Positions 44,166 through 52,085 of a DNA stretch of 64,000 bases are shown here, in pieces. How positions within the stretch are numbered: position 1 is the stretch's first letter; the number at the start of each line of letters is the position of its first letter. The stretch comes from Streptomyces sp. NBC_00091. Lineage in GTDB: Bacteria; Actinomycetota; Actinomycetes; Streptomycetales; Streptomycetaceae. The stretch covers positions 5,828,001 to 5,892,000 of the forward strand of contig NZ_JAPEMA010000001.1 in NCBI RefSeq assembly GCF_026343185.1, given 5' to 3'. The notes beneath the pieces are model-generated. The model saw only the letters and a list, made by a program, of their open reading frames with translations, was not told the origin of the DNA and did no database searches. Made by a program: the position numbers and the translations under genes.

Positions 44166-45755
44166 TCAGGCCTGGCAGAGGCCGCGCGCGTAGTCGTACG
44201 TCGCGGTCGCCTGGGAGTACTTCCACTGCGGCGCCAGCAGGGAGTCCTTCAGCTGGTTCGCCGCGGCCGGGCTCTCGACGACGTAGCCGAAGTCCTGGAG
44301 CCAGGACGGGTAGAGGTTCTTCGAGCCGATGTAGAAGGCCGAGTCGTCCACCGAGACCAGCTTGTGGTGCTGGGCGTACGGCTTGCCGTCCGCCCACGTC
44401 GCCTTGTCCGAGGCGCGGAAGGTCGCCAGCTGGAGGCTCTGGCACATCGCCGCCTTCGCCTTCCGCTCGTCACCGGTGAGGGCCGTCAGGCGGCCCCGCA
44501 GCGCGTCGCTCACCTCGTTCAGCGACTTGATCTGGGAGTAGCCGTCGCTGCCGACCGCGCCGCGGTTCGCCGGGTCGCTGACGACGATGCGGACCTTGAC
44601 GCCGGACGCCAGCTTCGCGGCGAGGGTGTCGTAGAGCCGGATGTCGTAGCGGGGGAGCGGCGGGCAGGTGGCGTTGAGGTCCTGCTGGGAGATCTCGATG
44701 TGGCTGTTCGCGCTGGCGACCAGCGCGCGCAGGGCGCTCTCCTCCGGGTTGACCGTGTCGTAGTCCCGGTCGGCGTTGGTGTTGTCGTGCACCCCGATGC
44801 CGCACTTGGTGTCGGGGGCCGTCGGCAGCACCGGCTTGAACGCCGAGGTGGGGTCGCTCTGGCGGATGCCCACGCCGAGGCCGCCGACCGCGAGGGCCGG
44901 GACGTCCCCGCCACCGGCCGGGGCGGCGGGCCGGGGCAGCGTGGGCAGGCAGCCGGCGCCGTTGGAGGAGGCGAACCAGACGCTGCTCCAGCTGCTCTTG
45001 TTGCGGCAGGTCCAGTCCCACAGGGTGTCGAGGTAGCGGCCGGCCGAGCCCGCCGCCGGACCGGACAGCGCGAGGTCGACGTCGTTCACCGGGTGAGCGG
45101 TGTCGAGGTAGTCGTCCTTCCAGCTGTTGATGCCGCCGGTGATCACCGAACCGCCGTCCACCACCACCAGCTTGGAGTGGTTCCAGGAGAAGCCGGTCTT
45201 CGAGGTGGTCATCGAGGCCACGTTGAGGGTGATGTTCGCCGCCGCCGGGCCCAGCTTGGCCACCATCTCGTCGCGGTACGAGGACGGGATCACGTTGGCG
45301 TGGTAGATCGGCGCGGCGCCCACCAGGATCCGGACCTGGAGCCGGTTGCCCTTCTGCACGGCCTCCTTGAGGCCGGCCACGATCGCGTCCTGGAAGCCGC
45401 CGTTGGGGAAGGGGGCCAGGGTGGATATGTCCACGCTCTGGCGGGCCTGGGCGATGTCCTCCCGGGTCTTGTCCAGCAGCCGGCGCGAGCCCGGGCGCTC
45501 GGTGCAGGACGGGTCGCCCCAGCAACCGGGCGTCTGGAGCAGCCAGTCGGAGCCGCCGGGGGCCGAGGCGCCGAGGCGGTTGCCGGCCGTGCGCTCCCAG
45601 ACCGAGCCCTCCAGGCCGGGGGACACCTGGCGCAGGGTCTGCTCCACGGAGTCCAGGTGCGGGGTGGGCGCCGCGTCGGCGAACGCCGGCGTGGCGGGGA
45701 GCAGGGCGAAGGAGAGGGTGAGCGTGAGGGCCGTCGTGCGGACGGTGCGTGCCAA
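44166..45755 (-). CDS. Secreted phospholipase D-family protein
   Basis: 529 aa from a TTG at 45755, preceded at 6 bases by AAGGA; no ATG/GTG fits. Signal peptide ([20 protein letters not shown]). Two HKD motifs: H193-x-K195-x4-D200 ([17 protein letters not shown]) and H463-x-K465-x4-D470 ([19 protein letters not shown]). The two-HKD layout and length fit secreted Streptomyces PLD-family enzymes that hydrolyse or exchange the head group of phospholipids. A variable insertion lies between the halves (about 280-330). Its gene lies beyond the PHO-box-like spacer, but not directly adjoining it. Confidence 0.9.
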   Translation of the reverse strand: MARTVRTTALTLTLSFALLPATPAFADAAPTPHLDSVEQTLRQVSPGLEGSVWERTAGNRLGASAPGGSDWLLQTPGCWGDPSCTERPGSRRLLDKTREDIAQARQSVDISTLAPFPNGGFQDAIVAGLKEAVQKGNRLQVRILVGAAPIYHANVIPSSYRDEMVAKLGPAAANITLNVASMTTSKTGFSWNHSKLVVVDGGSVITGGINSWKDDYLDTAHPVNDVDLALSGPAAGSAGRYLDTLWDWTCRNKSSWSSVWFASSNGAGCLPTLPRPAAPAGGGDVPALAVGGLGVGIRQSDPTSAFKPVLPTAPDTKCGIGVHDNTNADRDYDTVNPEESALRALVASANSHIEISQQDLNATCPPLPRYDIRLYDTLAAKLASGVKVRIVVSDPANRGAVGSDGYSQIKSLNEVSDALRGRLTALTGDERKAKAAMCQSLQLATFRASDKATWADGKPYAQHHKLVSVDDSAFYIGSKNLYPSWLQDFGYVVESPAAANQLKDSLLAPQWKYSQATATYDYARGLCQA

Positions 45756-46021
45756 TGTGGTTCCTTGGAGAAATGGGGGGTGGCTCCGGCCGGGCGGCAC
45801 CGCGGAGAACCGGGCCCCGGCCTTGATCAACTCGCGCAAGTTACCAGCCCGTAGCCCTCTGTTCACCAGGGCGTGGTCTGCTTCCGGCCACCCCGCGCGG
45901 CGGCGTCCGGGCCCCGCCCGGCGGCGTCCGGTCACCCGCTCCGGCCCGCGTGGCCGAAACCCGACGGGTGGAATCCGTCCCTCCGCGTTGGGCGGGAGGC
46001 ACCGGGTGCGATCATGGCCGG

Positions 46022-46759
46022 ATGTCCGGACCCACCCCTGACGCCGCACACTGGCCGCCCGCGCCCGCCGGTGCCACCGGCCGGCTGCTGGAACTGTGCG
46101 GCGACGGTCTCACCGGGTTCATGCCCCCCGCGCTGCCCGACGCGGCATGGGTGCTCAACGCCATGTACGAGCACGAGCACGAGCACCCCAACGGGCAGTG
46201 CCCGGCCGACGTGCCCGCCGTCGCCAAAGACGGCCTGGGCCGCGCCGAGCACCCGGGCCCCGGCTGGCGGCGCCTGCGCTGGGCGGAGCTGGCACGGCGC
46301 ACCGGCGACCCCGTCGCCACCGCGGAGCTGCCGCCCTGCTACCGCAGCTTCCCCTCGGTCGCGGCGGCCGGCGGCCAGGCGCGCGGCATCTACTGGCCCA
46401 CCGAGGGCAGCATGGACCGAGAGACCTGGAACCGGACGATCGAGATCCTGCTCCGGCACAGCCCCGAGGGGGCGGACACCCGCTGCCTCGCCTACTACAG
46501 CCCGCTGACGCTCCCCGCCTGGGACTTCGACGACATCCACGTCCGCGCCGGCCGCCTCGGCGACGCCAAGGCCCTCTACGACTACCCCGAAGCCGACTTC
46601 AGCCCGTCCAACCTCTGGGCCGAGGACCACTCGTGGGTCGTCTGCAGTGACTACGACCTGTGGGCCTCCAAGGTGGCCGGTCCCGCACCGCTCGTCGAGG
46701 CCCTCCTGGCGGACACCGAACTGGAAGCGGTACGGATGCCCCCGGCGCCCTGGTCCTGA
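46022..46759 (+). CDS. Uncharacterised soluble protein
   Basis: 245 aa from the ATG at 46022, with no Shine-Dalgarno and possible leaderless translation. Rich in Pro, Trp and acidic residues: [20 protein letters not shown] near the N-terminus, then [20 protein letters not shown] and [12 protein letters not shown]. It looks like a single globular domain without signal peptide. No family recognised. It is divergent from the phospholipase (266-bp spacer) and converges on the sulfotransferase-like gene. Confidence 0.7.
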   Translation: MSGPTPDAAHWPPAPAGATGRLLELCGDGLTGFMPPALPDAAWVLNAMYEHEHEHPNGQCPADVPAVAKDGLGRAEHPGPGWRRLRWAELARRTGDPVATAELPPCYRSFPSVAAAGGQARGIYWPTEGSMDRETWNRTIEILLRHSPEGADTRCLAYYSPLTLPAWDFDDIHVRAGRLGDAKALYDYPEADFSPSNLWAEDHSWVVCSDYDLWASKVAGPAPLVEALLADTELEAVRMPPAPWS

Positions 46760-46781
46760 ACCGGCCCGCCGGGGGCGCCCC

Positions 46782-47891
46782 TCAGAGCCAGGGGATCTCG
46801 TCCGCCCCGTAACGGTAGGCGCGGAACACCGAGTTCTGGGCGCCGCGCGAGGACTCCAGGCCCGTGCCCCGGCTGAAGGAGCCGAACTCCGGGACGACGA
46901 ACTCCCACACCACGTCCCCCTCCGGGGTCACCTCGAAGAGCCGCCCGAAGGAACCCTCCGCCACGAAGGTGTTCCCGTTGGGCAGGCGCTGCGCGCTGGA
47001 CATGTACGGGCTGTAGAAGTTCTGCGGCGGGTTGTCCTCGTACGACCACACCTGCTCGCCCGTGACCGGATCGAGCTCCAGCACCCGCGAGTACGGCACC
47101 GAGGTCGTGTCCCGGTAGGTCCCGTTGTCGAAGACCAGGATGGTGCCGCCCGGCAGCTCGTGCGGATGGTGCTGCTGCGCCAGCACGTCCGGGCCGATCC
47201 GCCAGCGCACGGAGCCGTCGGCGCGGTCCACGGCCACCGTCGTCGACGCGCTGCGGAAGCCCACCACGATCCCGCCGTCGGCGAGTTCGTTCACGGTGTT
47301 GGCCATCGGCCAGTGCTCGCGGGCGAAGTGCGGGTTCAGCGGCACCTCCTCGGGGTCCAGGTGCTCGATGGCAGCCCAGCGCCACACCACCTCGCCGTCC
47401 CAGGTCAGCTCGTACACCACGTCCCCGTAGATCACCCCGCCCGGGGCCTCCGAGCCGGGGATGCCGCCGCGGATCCGGGCGGCGTCCGCGGGCGCCAGCG
47501 GTTCCACGACCGTGATGAGCAGGTTGCCGTTGCGCAGGACGGATGCGTCGTGGTGGTGGAAGGGGTGCCGGACCTCGCGCAGCACGGTGGAGTCCGGGGC
47601 CAGTTCCTGGAAGATGCCGCCGTGGTAGACGTCCCAGATGGGGAAGAGGGTCGGGACCGAGGTGTCCTTGGCCGCGTAGAAGAGGGTGCCGCCCGGCAGG
47701 AGCTGCGCCTGGCGGCCCGGCGGGTGCGGGGAGTTCCAGGTGTGGGCGGTCTTGCCCTCGATGTCGACGAGGTGGATCCGGCCGTCGCCGGTGATCGGCG
47801 TGTAGAGGGTGTAGCCGCCGTAGCTGCGCCCGGGGTCGTGGGCGCGCAGTCCGGTGCCGCGGCGGCGCAGGGTGTTCTGGTCGACGGTCAT
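46782..47891 (-). CDS. Arylsulfotransferase (ASST)-like beta-propeller
   Basis: 369 aa, no signal peptide. Repeated blades such as GRIHLVDIEGKTAHTW, LLPGGTLFYAAKD and RLPNGNTFVAEGSFGRLFEV are typical of the ASST/PQQ-like propeller. Catalytic-type His residues appear in HHHDASVLRNGN and HHPHELPGG. ASST enzymes move sulfuryl groups between phenols. It is the last gene of a probable operon with a sulfonate-type ABC transporter (48 bases after the binding protein), suggesting organosulfur uptake and use. Cytoplasmic location is inferred. Confidence 0.82.
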   Translation of the reverse strand: MTVDQNTLRRRGTGLRAHDPGRSYGGYTLYTPITGDGRIHLVDIEGKTAHTWNSPHPPGRQAQLLPGGTLFYAAKDTSVPTLFPIWDVYHGGIFQELAPDSTVLREVRHPFHHHDASVLRNGNLLITVVEPLAPADAARIRGGIPGSEAPGGVIYGDVVYELTWDGEVVWRWAAIEHLDPEEVPLNPHFAREHWPMANTVNELADGGIVVGFRSASTTVAVDRADGSVRWRIGPDVLAQQHHPHELPGGTILVFDNGTYRDTTSVPYSRVLELDPVTGEQVWSYEDNPPQNFYSPYMSSAQRLPNGNTFVAEGSFGRLFEVTPEGDVVWEFVVPEFGSFSRGTGLESSRGAQNSVFRAYRYGADEIPWL

Positions 47892-47939
47892 GGGATGCCT
47901 GCTTTCGTGTGGTGCGGGTCGGGTGGGGTCGGGTGGGGT

Positions 47940-48932
47940 TCAGGTGAGGGTGACGGCGCCGGGGTCGGCGGCCTTGAGCGGGCCCGGGCGCAGCCGCTCC
48001 CGCAGGGCGGGGGCGTCGGCGGGGCCGGGCAGGGATTGGGTGGCCTTGGCCCAGGCGGCCTCGTCGGCCAGCTGCGCGAGCAGCTCGGGGGTCAGGCTCG
48101 CCCCGTACGCGTAACGGGGGTGGAAGGCCTCGACGTAACCGGGCTGCAGTGCCCCCTTGGACTGGCCGACCACCGCCGCCCGCGCGGCGGCCGGGTCGGC
48201 CTCGGCGGCCCGCTGCGCGCGCAGCACCGTACGCAGGACCGCGGTCGCCGTCGCGTCGTCGGCGGCGGGGCCCGCGACCAGCAGGGTGCGCGCGGTGTAG
48301 CCGGAGAAGGGGACCTCGGCGTAGCGGTCGGCCAGGGCGGTGCGGGCGGCTTCGTAGAAGCTGGGGAAGGTGACCCCGGCGTCGATGTCGCCGCGGGCGA
48401 GCGCCGCGGCGACCTGGTTCGGGGCCAGGTTGACCACGGTCACGTCGGCCGCGGTGAGCTGCGCCGAGCCGAGCATCCGGCTCAGGGCGTACTCGACGTT
48501 CGTGCCCTGCGGGACCCCGACCTTGCGCCCCTTGAGCGCCGCGAAGCCGGTGATGCCCCGGTCGGTACGGGTCAGCAGGCGCCAGTCGGAGAACCGCGAC
48601 AGGTCGGCGACGATCCGCACGTCGCGCCCGCCGAGGGCGGCCGTGACGGCGGGCAGGTCGCCCACCACCCCGAACCGGGCCTGGCCGCCGAGTACGGCGT
48701 TCAGCGCGTCCCGCCCGGTGGGCAGGGTGGTCACGGTGGCGTCGAGGCCCTCGGCGGCCCACAGCGAGCGCTCCTGCGCGAGGTACACCGCGGCGCCGCC
48801 GAGCTGGTCGCTGCCGGCCAGCGTCACGGCCCGCCGGCCGTCGCCGCCGCCGGGCCCGCCGGCGCAGGCGGTGGCGAGTACGGAGAGCAGGGCGGCCAGC
48901 AGTACGAAGGCCGCCGCGCGGGGTCTGGGCAT
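47940..48932 (-). CDS. ABC substrate-binding lipoprotein, SsuA/NMT1-like
   Basis: 330 aa from the ATG at 48932. Lipobox LATAC (lipid-modified Cys23), then a periplasmic-binding-type fold of the sulfonate/nitrate family: DQLGGAAVYLAQERSLWAAEGLD, shortened, LKGRKVGVPQGTNVEYALSRM and ALARGDIDAGVTF. It delivers substrate to the permease 1.1 kb upstream. It is separated from the ATPase gene by 413 bp, unusual for this otherwise compact transporter. Confidence 0.9.
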   Translation of the reverse strand: MPRPRAAAFVLLAALLSVLATACAGGPGGGDGRRAVTLAGSDQLGGAAVYLAQERSLWAAEGLDATVTTLPTGRDALNAVLGGQARFGVVGDLPAVTAALGGRDVRIVADLSRFSDWRLLTRTDRGITGFAALKGRKVGVPQGTNVEYALSRMLGSAQLTAADVTVVNLAPNQVAAALARGDIDAGVTFPSFYEAARTALADRYAEVPFSGYTARTLLVAGPAADDATATAVLRTVLRAQRAAEADPAAARAAVVGQSKGALQPGYVEAFHPRYAYGASLTPELLAQLADEAAWAKATQSLPGPADAPALRERLRPGPLKAADPGAVTLT

Positions 48933-49345
48933 GGGGGTGGTGTCCTTCCTTGGAGGAACCCGGCGCCGCGGGGCGCGGCAGGCACGGGTGTCGGTCCGGG
49001 GCCGGGCCCCGGCCCTGGTGCGGCGAGGTGCCGGTACGGTCCGGTCCCGGCTCCGGTTCACGGCCGGGCCCGAGGTGACGGGCGATCAGCGAGAGCAGGT
49101 CCGGTCCGGGTGGTGGGCGGGGGGCCCCGGGGCCCCGCAGGCCGGTACCCGCCGGGGCCGGGGGAGGGCCCGGGCGCCGCCGGGCCAGAGGTGACGGGCC
49201 CTGGTGCTGTCTGAAACGGTTCGGGGGCCGGGCCGCGGGACCCGGTCGTGTCGGGGGTGCCGTGCGGCGGCCGTTCGGCCGGGCGGGAGTGACGGGCGGT
49301 CAGAGTGGCCTGGCGCCCGGGTTCCGTCTGGCCGGGGCCAAGGGT
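48933..49345. repeat. 413-bp spacer with degenerate repeats of the ATPase gene end
   Basis: Very GC-rich with no credible gene. It contains three copies of a GTGACGGGC core (49075, 49191, 49289) resembling GTGGCGGGC inside the last codons of the ATPase gene (49361). On the minus strand the copy near 49072-49110 would read like LLSLIARHLGPG, against ALRALIARHLDSG at the ATPase end. These may be decayed partial duplications of that gene's 3' end. The binding-protein promoter must also lie here. Confidence 0.5.
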
Positions 49346-50062
49346 TCAGCCGGAGTCCAGGTGGCGGGCTATCAGTGCGCGCAGCGCCGGGTCGGGCGGG
49401 CCCGGCGGGACGGGGTGGTCGGCCAGGACCCGGCCCGGGGAGGCCCCGAGCACCACCACCCGCCCGGCCAGGGCAAGGGCCTCGTCGATGTCGTGCGTCA
49501 CGAAGAGCACGGTGGTGCCGCTGCGCTGCCAGAGCCTGCGCAGCAGGTCCTGCATCCGGGTCCGGGTCAGCGCGTCCAGCGCCCCGAACGGCTCGTCCAT
49601 CAGCAGTACTTCCGGCCGCGCCGCCAGCGCGCGGGCCAGCGCCACGCGCTGCTGCATCCCGCCCGACAGCTGCGCCGGGTACTTGTGCGCGCCGTCCGCG
49701 AGCCCGACCTCCGCGAGCGCCTCGAGCGCCCGCTCGCGCCGCTCCCGGCGCGGCAGCCCGAGCCGCTTGAGCGCGAACTCGACGTTGCCCCGCGCCGTGC
49801 GCCACGGGAAGAGCGCGTAGTGCTGGAAGACCACGCCCCGGTCGGGCCCCGGCCCCTCCACCGCCCCGGCGCCCGCCGTCACCCGGCCCGACGTGGGGCG
49901 GACGAACCCGGCCACCGTGTTCAGCACCGTGGACTTCCCGCAGCCGCTGGGCCCCAGCAGCGCGGTGAAGGACCCCGCCGGGAACACCAGGTCGGTCCGC
50001 TCCAGCACCGGGGTCCCGCCGTACCCCACCGACAGCCCCTCCAGCCGTACCTCCAGGCTCAT
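49346..50062 (-). CDS. ABC transporter ATPase, SsuB/TauB-like
   Basis: 238 aa. Walker A GPSGCGKST at 37-45, Q-loop VVFQHYALFPW, signature LSGGMQQR, Walker B VLLMDEPFGALD and switch His in VTHDIDEA. It energises the sulfonate/nitrate-type importer. It overlaps the permease stop by four bases. Confidence 0.94.
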   Translation of the reverse strand: MSLEVRLEGLSVGYGGTPVLERTDLVFPAGSFTALLGPSGCGKSTVLNTVAGFVRPTSGRVTAGAGAVEGPGPDRGVVFQHYALFPWRTARGNVEFALKRLGLPRRERRERALEALAEVGLADGAHKYPAQLSGGMQQRVALARALAARPEVLLMDEPFGALDALTRTRMQDLLRRLWQRSGTTVLFVTHDIDEALALAGRVVVLGASPGRVLADHPVPPGPPDPALRALIARHLDSG

Positions 50063-50850
50063 GACGCGCTCCAGTGCACGAAGCGGCGCCCCACGGCGGC
50101 CAGCACCAGATCCGCGGCGACCCCCAGCAGCCCGAGGACGAGCAGCCCCGCGAACATCCGGTCCACCCGCAGGAACTGGCCGTCCACCTGGAGCCGGTAC
50201 GCCAGCCCGCTGTCCGCGCCGCCCAGTTCGGCGGCGACCAGCGCCAGCAGCGCCACGGAGGCGCCGTAGCGCAGCGCGGCCAGCAGCGCGGGCGCGGCGG
50301 CGGGCAGCAGGACCTCCGTGAACCGCCGGTGCAGCGGCGCCCCCAGCGAGCGGGCCGCCCGCAGGTGCGACACCGGCACCCGCGACACCCCGTCGTGCAC
50401 GTACAGCCAGACCGCCAGCAGCACCGCGTAGGCGATCAGCAGGCGCTTGGCGCTCTCGCCGATGCCGAACCAGGCCGTCGCGAGCGGTACGAGGGCGATG
50501 GCGGGGATGGGCCGCAGGAAGGAGACCACCGGGGTGACGGCGGCCGACAGCCTCGGCAGGTACCCCGTCGCGAAACCGAGGGCGCCGCCCACGACCGCAC
50601 CCAGCGCGAAGCCCTGCCCGGCGCGGGCCAGGCTCGCTCCCAGATCGGCGGCCAGCACCCCGCTGCGGGCGCTGTCCGCCAGCGCCGCGGCCGTCTCGGC
50701 CGGGGTGGGCAGCAGTCCCGGGGCCACCGCGCCGGACCAGGCGAGGAGGGACCAGAGCGCGAGCACGGCGGCGGTCGCGCCCAGGGGCGGCCCGAGCCGG
50801 CCGACGGCCCGGGCCGTGGGGGAGGGGGTGGGGGTGGGGGTGGGGTGCAC
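50059..50850 (-). CDS. ABC transporter permease, SsuC-like
   Basis: 263 aa from a GTG at 50850, 7 bases after GAGGAG. A Pro/Thr-rich start (HPTPTPTPSPT) leads into about six membrane helices with the binding-protein-dependent permease loop around ARSLGAPLHRRFTEVLLPAA. It is the first gene of the transporter operon, divergent from an XRE-cupin regulator with a perfect 15-bp palindrome between. Confidence 0.92.
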   Translation of the reverse strand: MHPTPTPTPSPTARAVGRLGPPLGATAAVLALWSLLAWSGAVAPGLLPTPAETAAALADSARSGVLAADLGASLARAGQGFALGAVVGGALGFATGYLPRLSAAVTPVVSFLRPIPAIALVPLATAWFGIGESAKRLLIAYAVLLAVWLYVHDGVSRVPVSHLRAARSLGAPLHRRFTEVLLPAAAPALLAALRYGASVALLALVAAELGGADSGLAYRLQVDGQFLRVDRMFAGLLVLGLLGVAADLVLAAVGRRFVHWSAS

Positions 50851-50880
50851 GCGAGCACTCCTCGTCTCGTTGATAAGTGA

Positions 50881-50895
50881 GGTCAATAATTGACC
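50881..50895. promoter_or_regulatory. 15-bp palindromic operator, transporter/XRE-cupin
   Basis: GGTCAATAATTGACC, perfect around a central A, 31 bases before the permease start and 85 before the regulator start. On the minus strand TTGACC could double as a -35 box. Confidence 0.72.
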
Positions 50896-50979
50896 ACGCT
50901 TATGAACGGGCTGTTGCAGCAGTACGAAACCTCCCGGGCCCACCCGGCCCCCCGCGGGCGATGGGGTACGTTCGCCAGC

Positions 50980-51552
50980 GTGTCCCGACCCGAACCCACG
51001 CCCGAAGCCGTCGAGGTCGGCCGCGCGATCCGCGGCTGCCGCACGGCACGCCGGGTCTCCATGGCCGTGCTGGCCGCCCGCTCAGGCCTCTCGCAGCCCT
51101 TCCTCAGCCAGCTCGAACGCGGACTGGCCACGCCCAGCCTCAGCTCGATCTACCGGATCGCCGAGGCCCTCGACGTGGCGCCCGGGACCTTCCTGCGGCC
51201 CCCGGACCGGCCGGGAGTGGTCAGCCACGAGAGCGACCCGCAGGTGATCCGCGTCAGCGAGGCCGCCGGGCAGGTGGCGCAGGTGCTCATCCCGGGCGGG
51301 CGCAGCGCCCTGATGGAGGCCTACGAGCACCACTTCGAGCCCGGCCAGGGCGAGCGCGGCTGGTTCGAACACCCCGGCGAGGACTTCCTCTACGTACTGG
51401 AGGGCGAGATCGTCCTCGAGGTCAAGGGCGAGGAACCCCTCCTGCTGGGGGCGGGCCAGAGCGCCCACCACCGCGGCGACCTCCCGCACCGCTGCGCCCT
51501 GGCCGGCGGCGGCACGGCGGCCCGTACCCTGCTCGTGATCGCGAACCCGTAA
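50980..51552 (+). CDS. XRE-cupin transcription regulator
   Basis: 190 aa from a GTG at 50980; TACGTT (50967-50972) ends 7 bases upstream, suggesting a leaderless message. An upstream in-frame TTG at 50890 lies inside the operator, so is unlikely. The XRE helix-turn-helix (about 10-65: SMAVLAARSGLSQPFLSQLERG) is followed by a cupin sensor domain (about 105-185: EHPGEDFLYVLEGEIVLEV). Such regulators sense small metabolites. It probably controls the divergent organosulfur-type transporter. Confidence 0.88.
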   Translation: MSRPEPTPEAVEVGRAIRGCRTARRVSMAVLAARSGLSQPFLSQLERGLATPSLSSIYRIAEALDVAPGTFLRPPDRPGVVSHESDPQVIRVSEAAGQVAQVLIPGGRSALMEAYEHHFEPGQGERGWFEHPGEDFLYVLEGEIVLEVKGEEPLLLGAGQSAHHRGDLPHRCALAGGGTAARTLLVIANP

Positions 51553-52056
51553 TTACCGGGGCGCGGCGTAGCAGCGTACGGCGACCACCCGGTTCGGCCC
51601 CCACCGCTGCTCGACGGTCTCCAGCAGGCTCCAGCCGAGGCGCTCGTAGAGCGCGGCCGCCGCGGTGTCGGAGGCCACCACGTCGAGCACCGGATGCAGT
51701 GCGCGCTCCCGCGCGGCCCCGACGGCCCGCGCCATCAGCAGGGCGCCGGTCCCGTGGCCCCGCTCGGCGGGCGGGACGAACAGCCGGCTGATCACGGCCA
51801 CGCCCTCCACGGGCATCCCCGTACGCAGGCTCCACAGCCCCGGCGCGGCGTCGCCCGGCTCGCTGCGGCACAGCCCGATGTGGCCGGCGATCCGGCCGTC
51901 CCGCTCCGCGACCCAGCTGTCGAGCAGGGCGGGCGGCGACAGCCACCCCGCCGGCTGCCCGGGCCAGTCCACCGGGTAGCCGGCGGCGCGGTGGACCTCG
52001 GCGAGCGCGCGCACGCACGCGCCGAGGTCGTCGGGTTCGCGTCGCCGGATGTCCAT
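51553..52056 (-). CDS. GNAT-family N-acetyltransferase
   Basis: 167 aa with acetyl-CoA motif A VISRLFVPPAERGHGTGALLM and the C-terminal ALYERLGWSLLET typical of GNAT enzymes. It begins MDIRRREPDDLGACVRAL. The substrate is unknown. It converges on the XRE-cupin gene and starts 30 bases beyond the end of the carboxypeptidase gene. Confidence 0.87.
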   Translation of the reverse strand: MDIRRREPDDLGACVRALAEVHRAAGYPVDWPGQPAGWLSPPALLDSWVAERDGRIAGHIGLCRSEPGDAAPGLWSLRTGMPVEGVAVISRLFVPPAERGHGTGALLMARAVGAARERALHPVLDVVASDTAAAALYERLGWSLLETVEQRWGPNRVVAVRCYAAPR

Positions 52057-52085
52057 CCGGTCATGCAACCACAGCGGGATCCGCC

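Noticed and set aside
49086..49805. Minus-strand frame overlapping the ATPase and the spacer
   Set aside because: Out of frame with the ATPase and low complexity; the part in the spacer is better explained as degenerate repeats.
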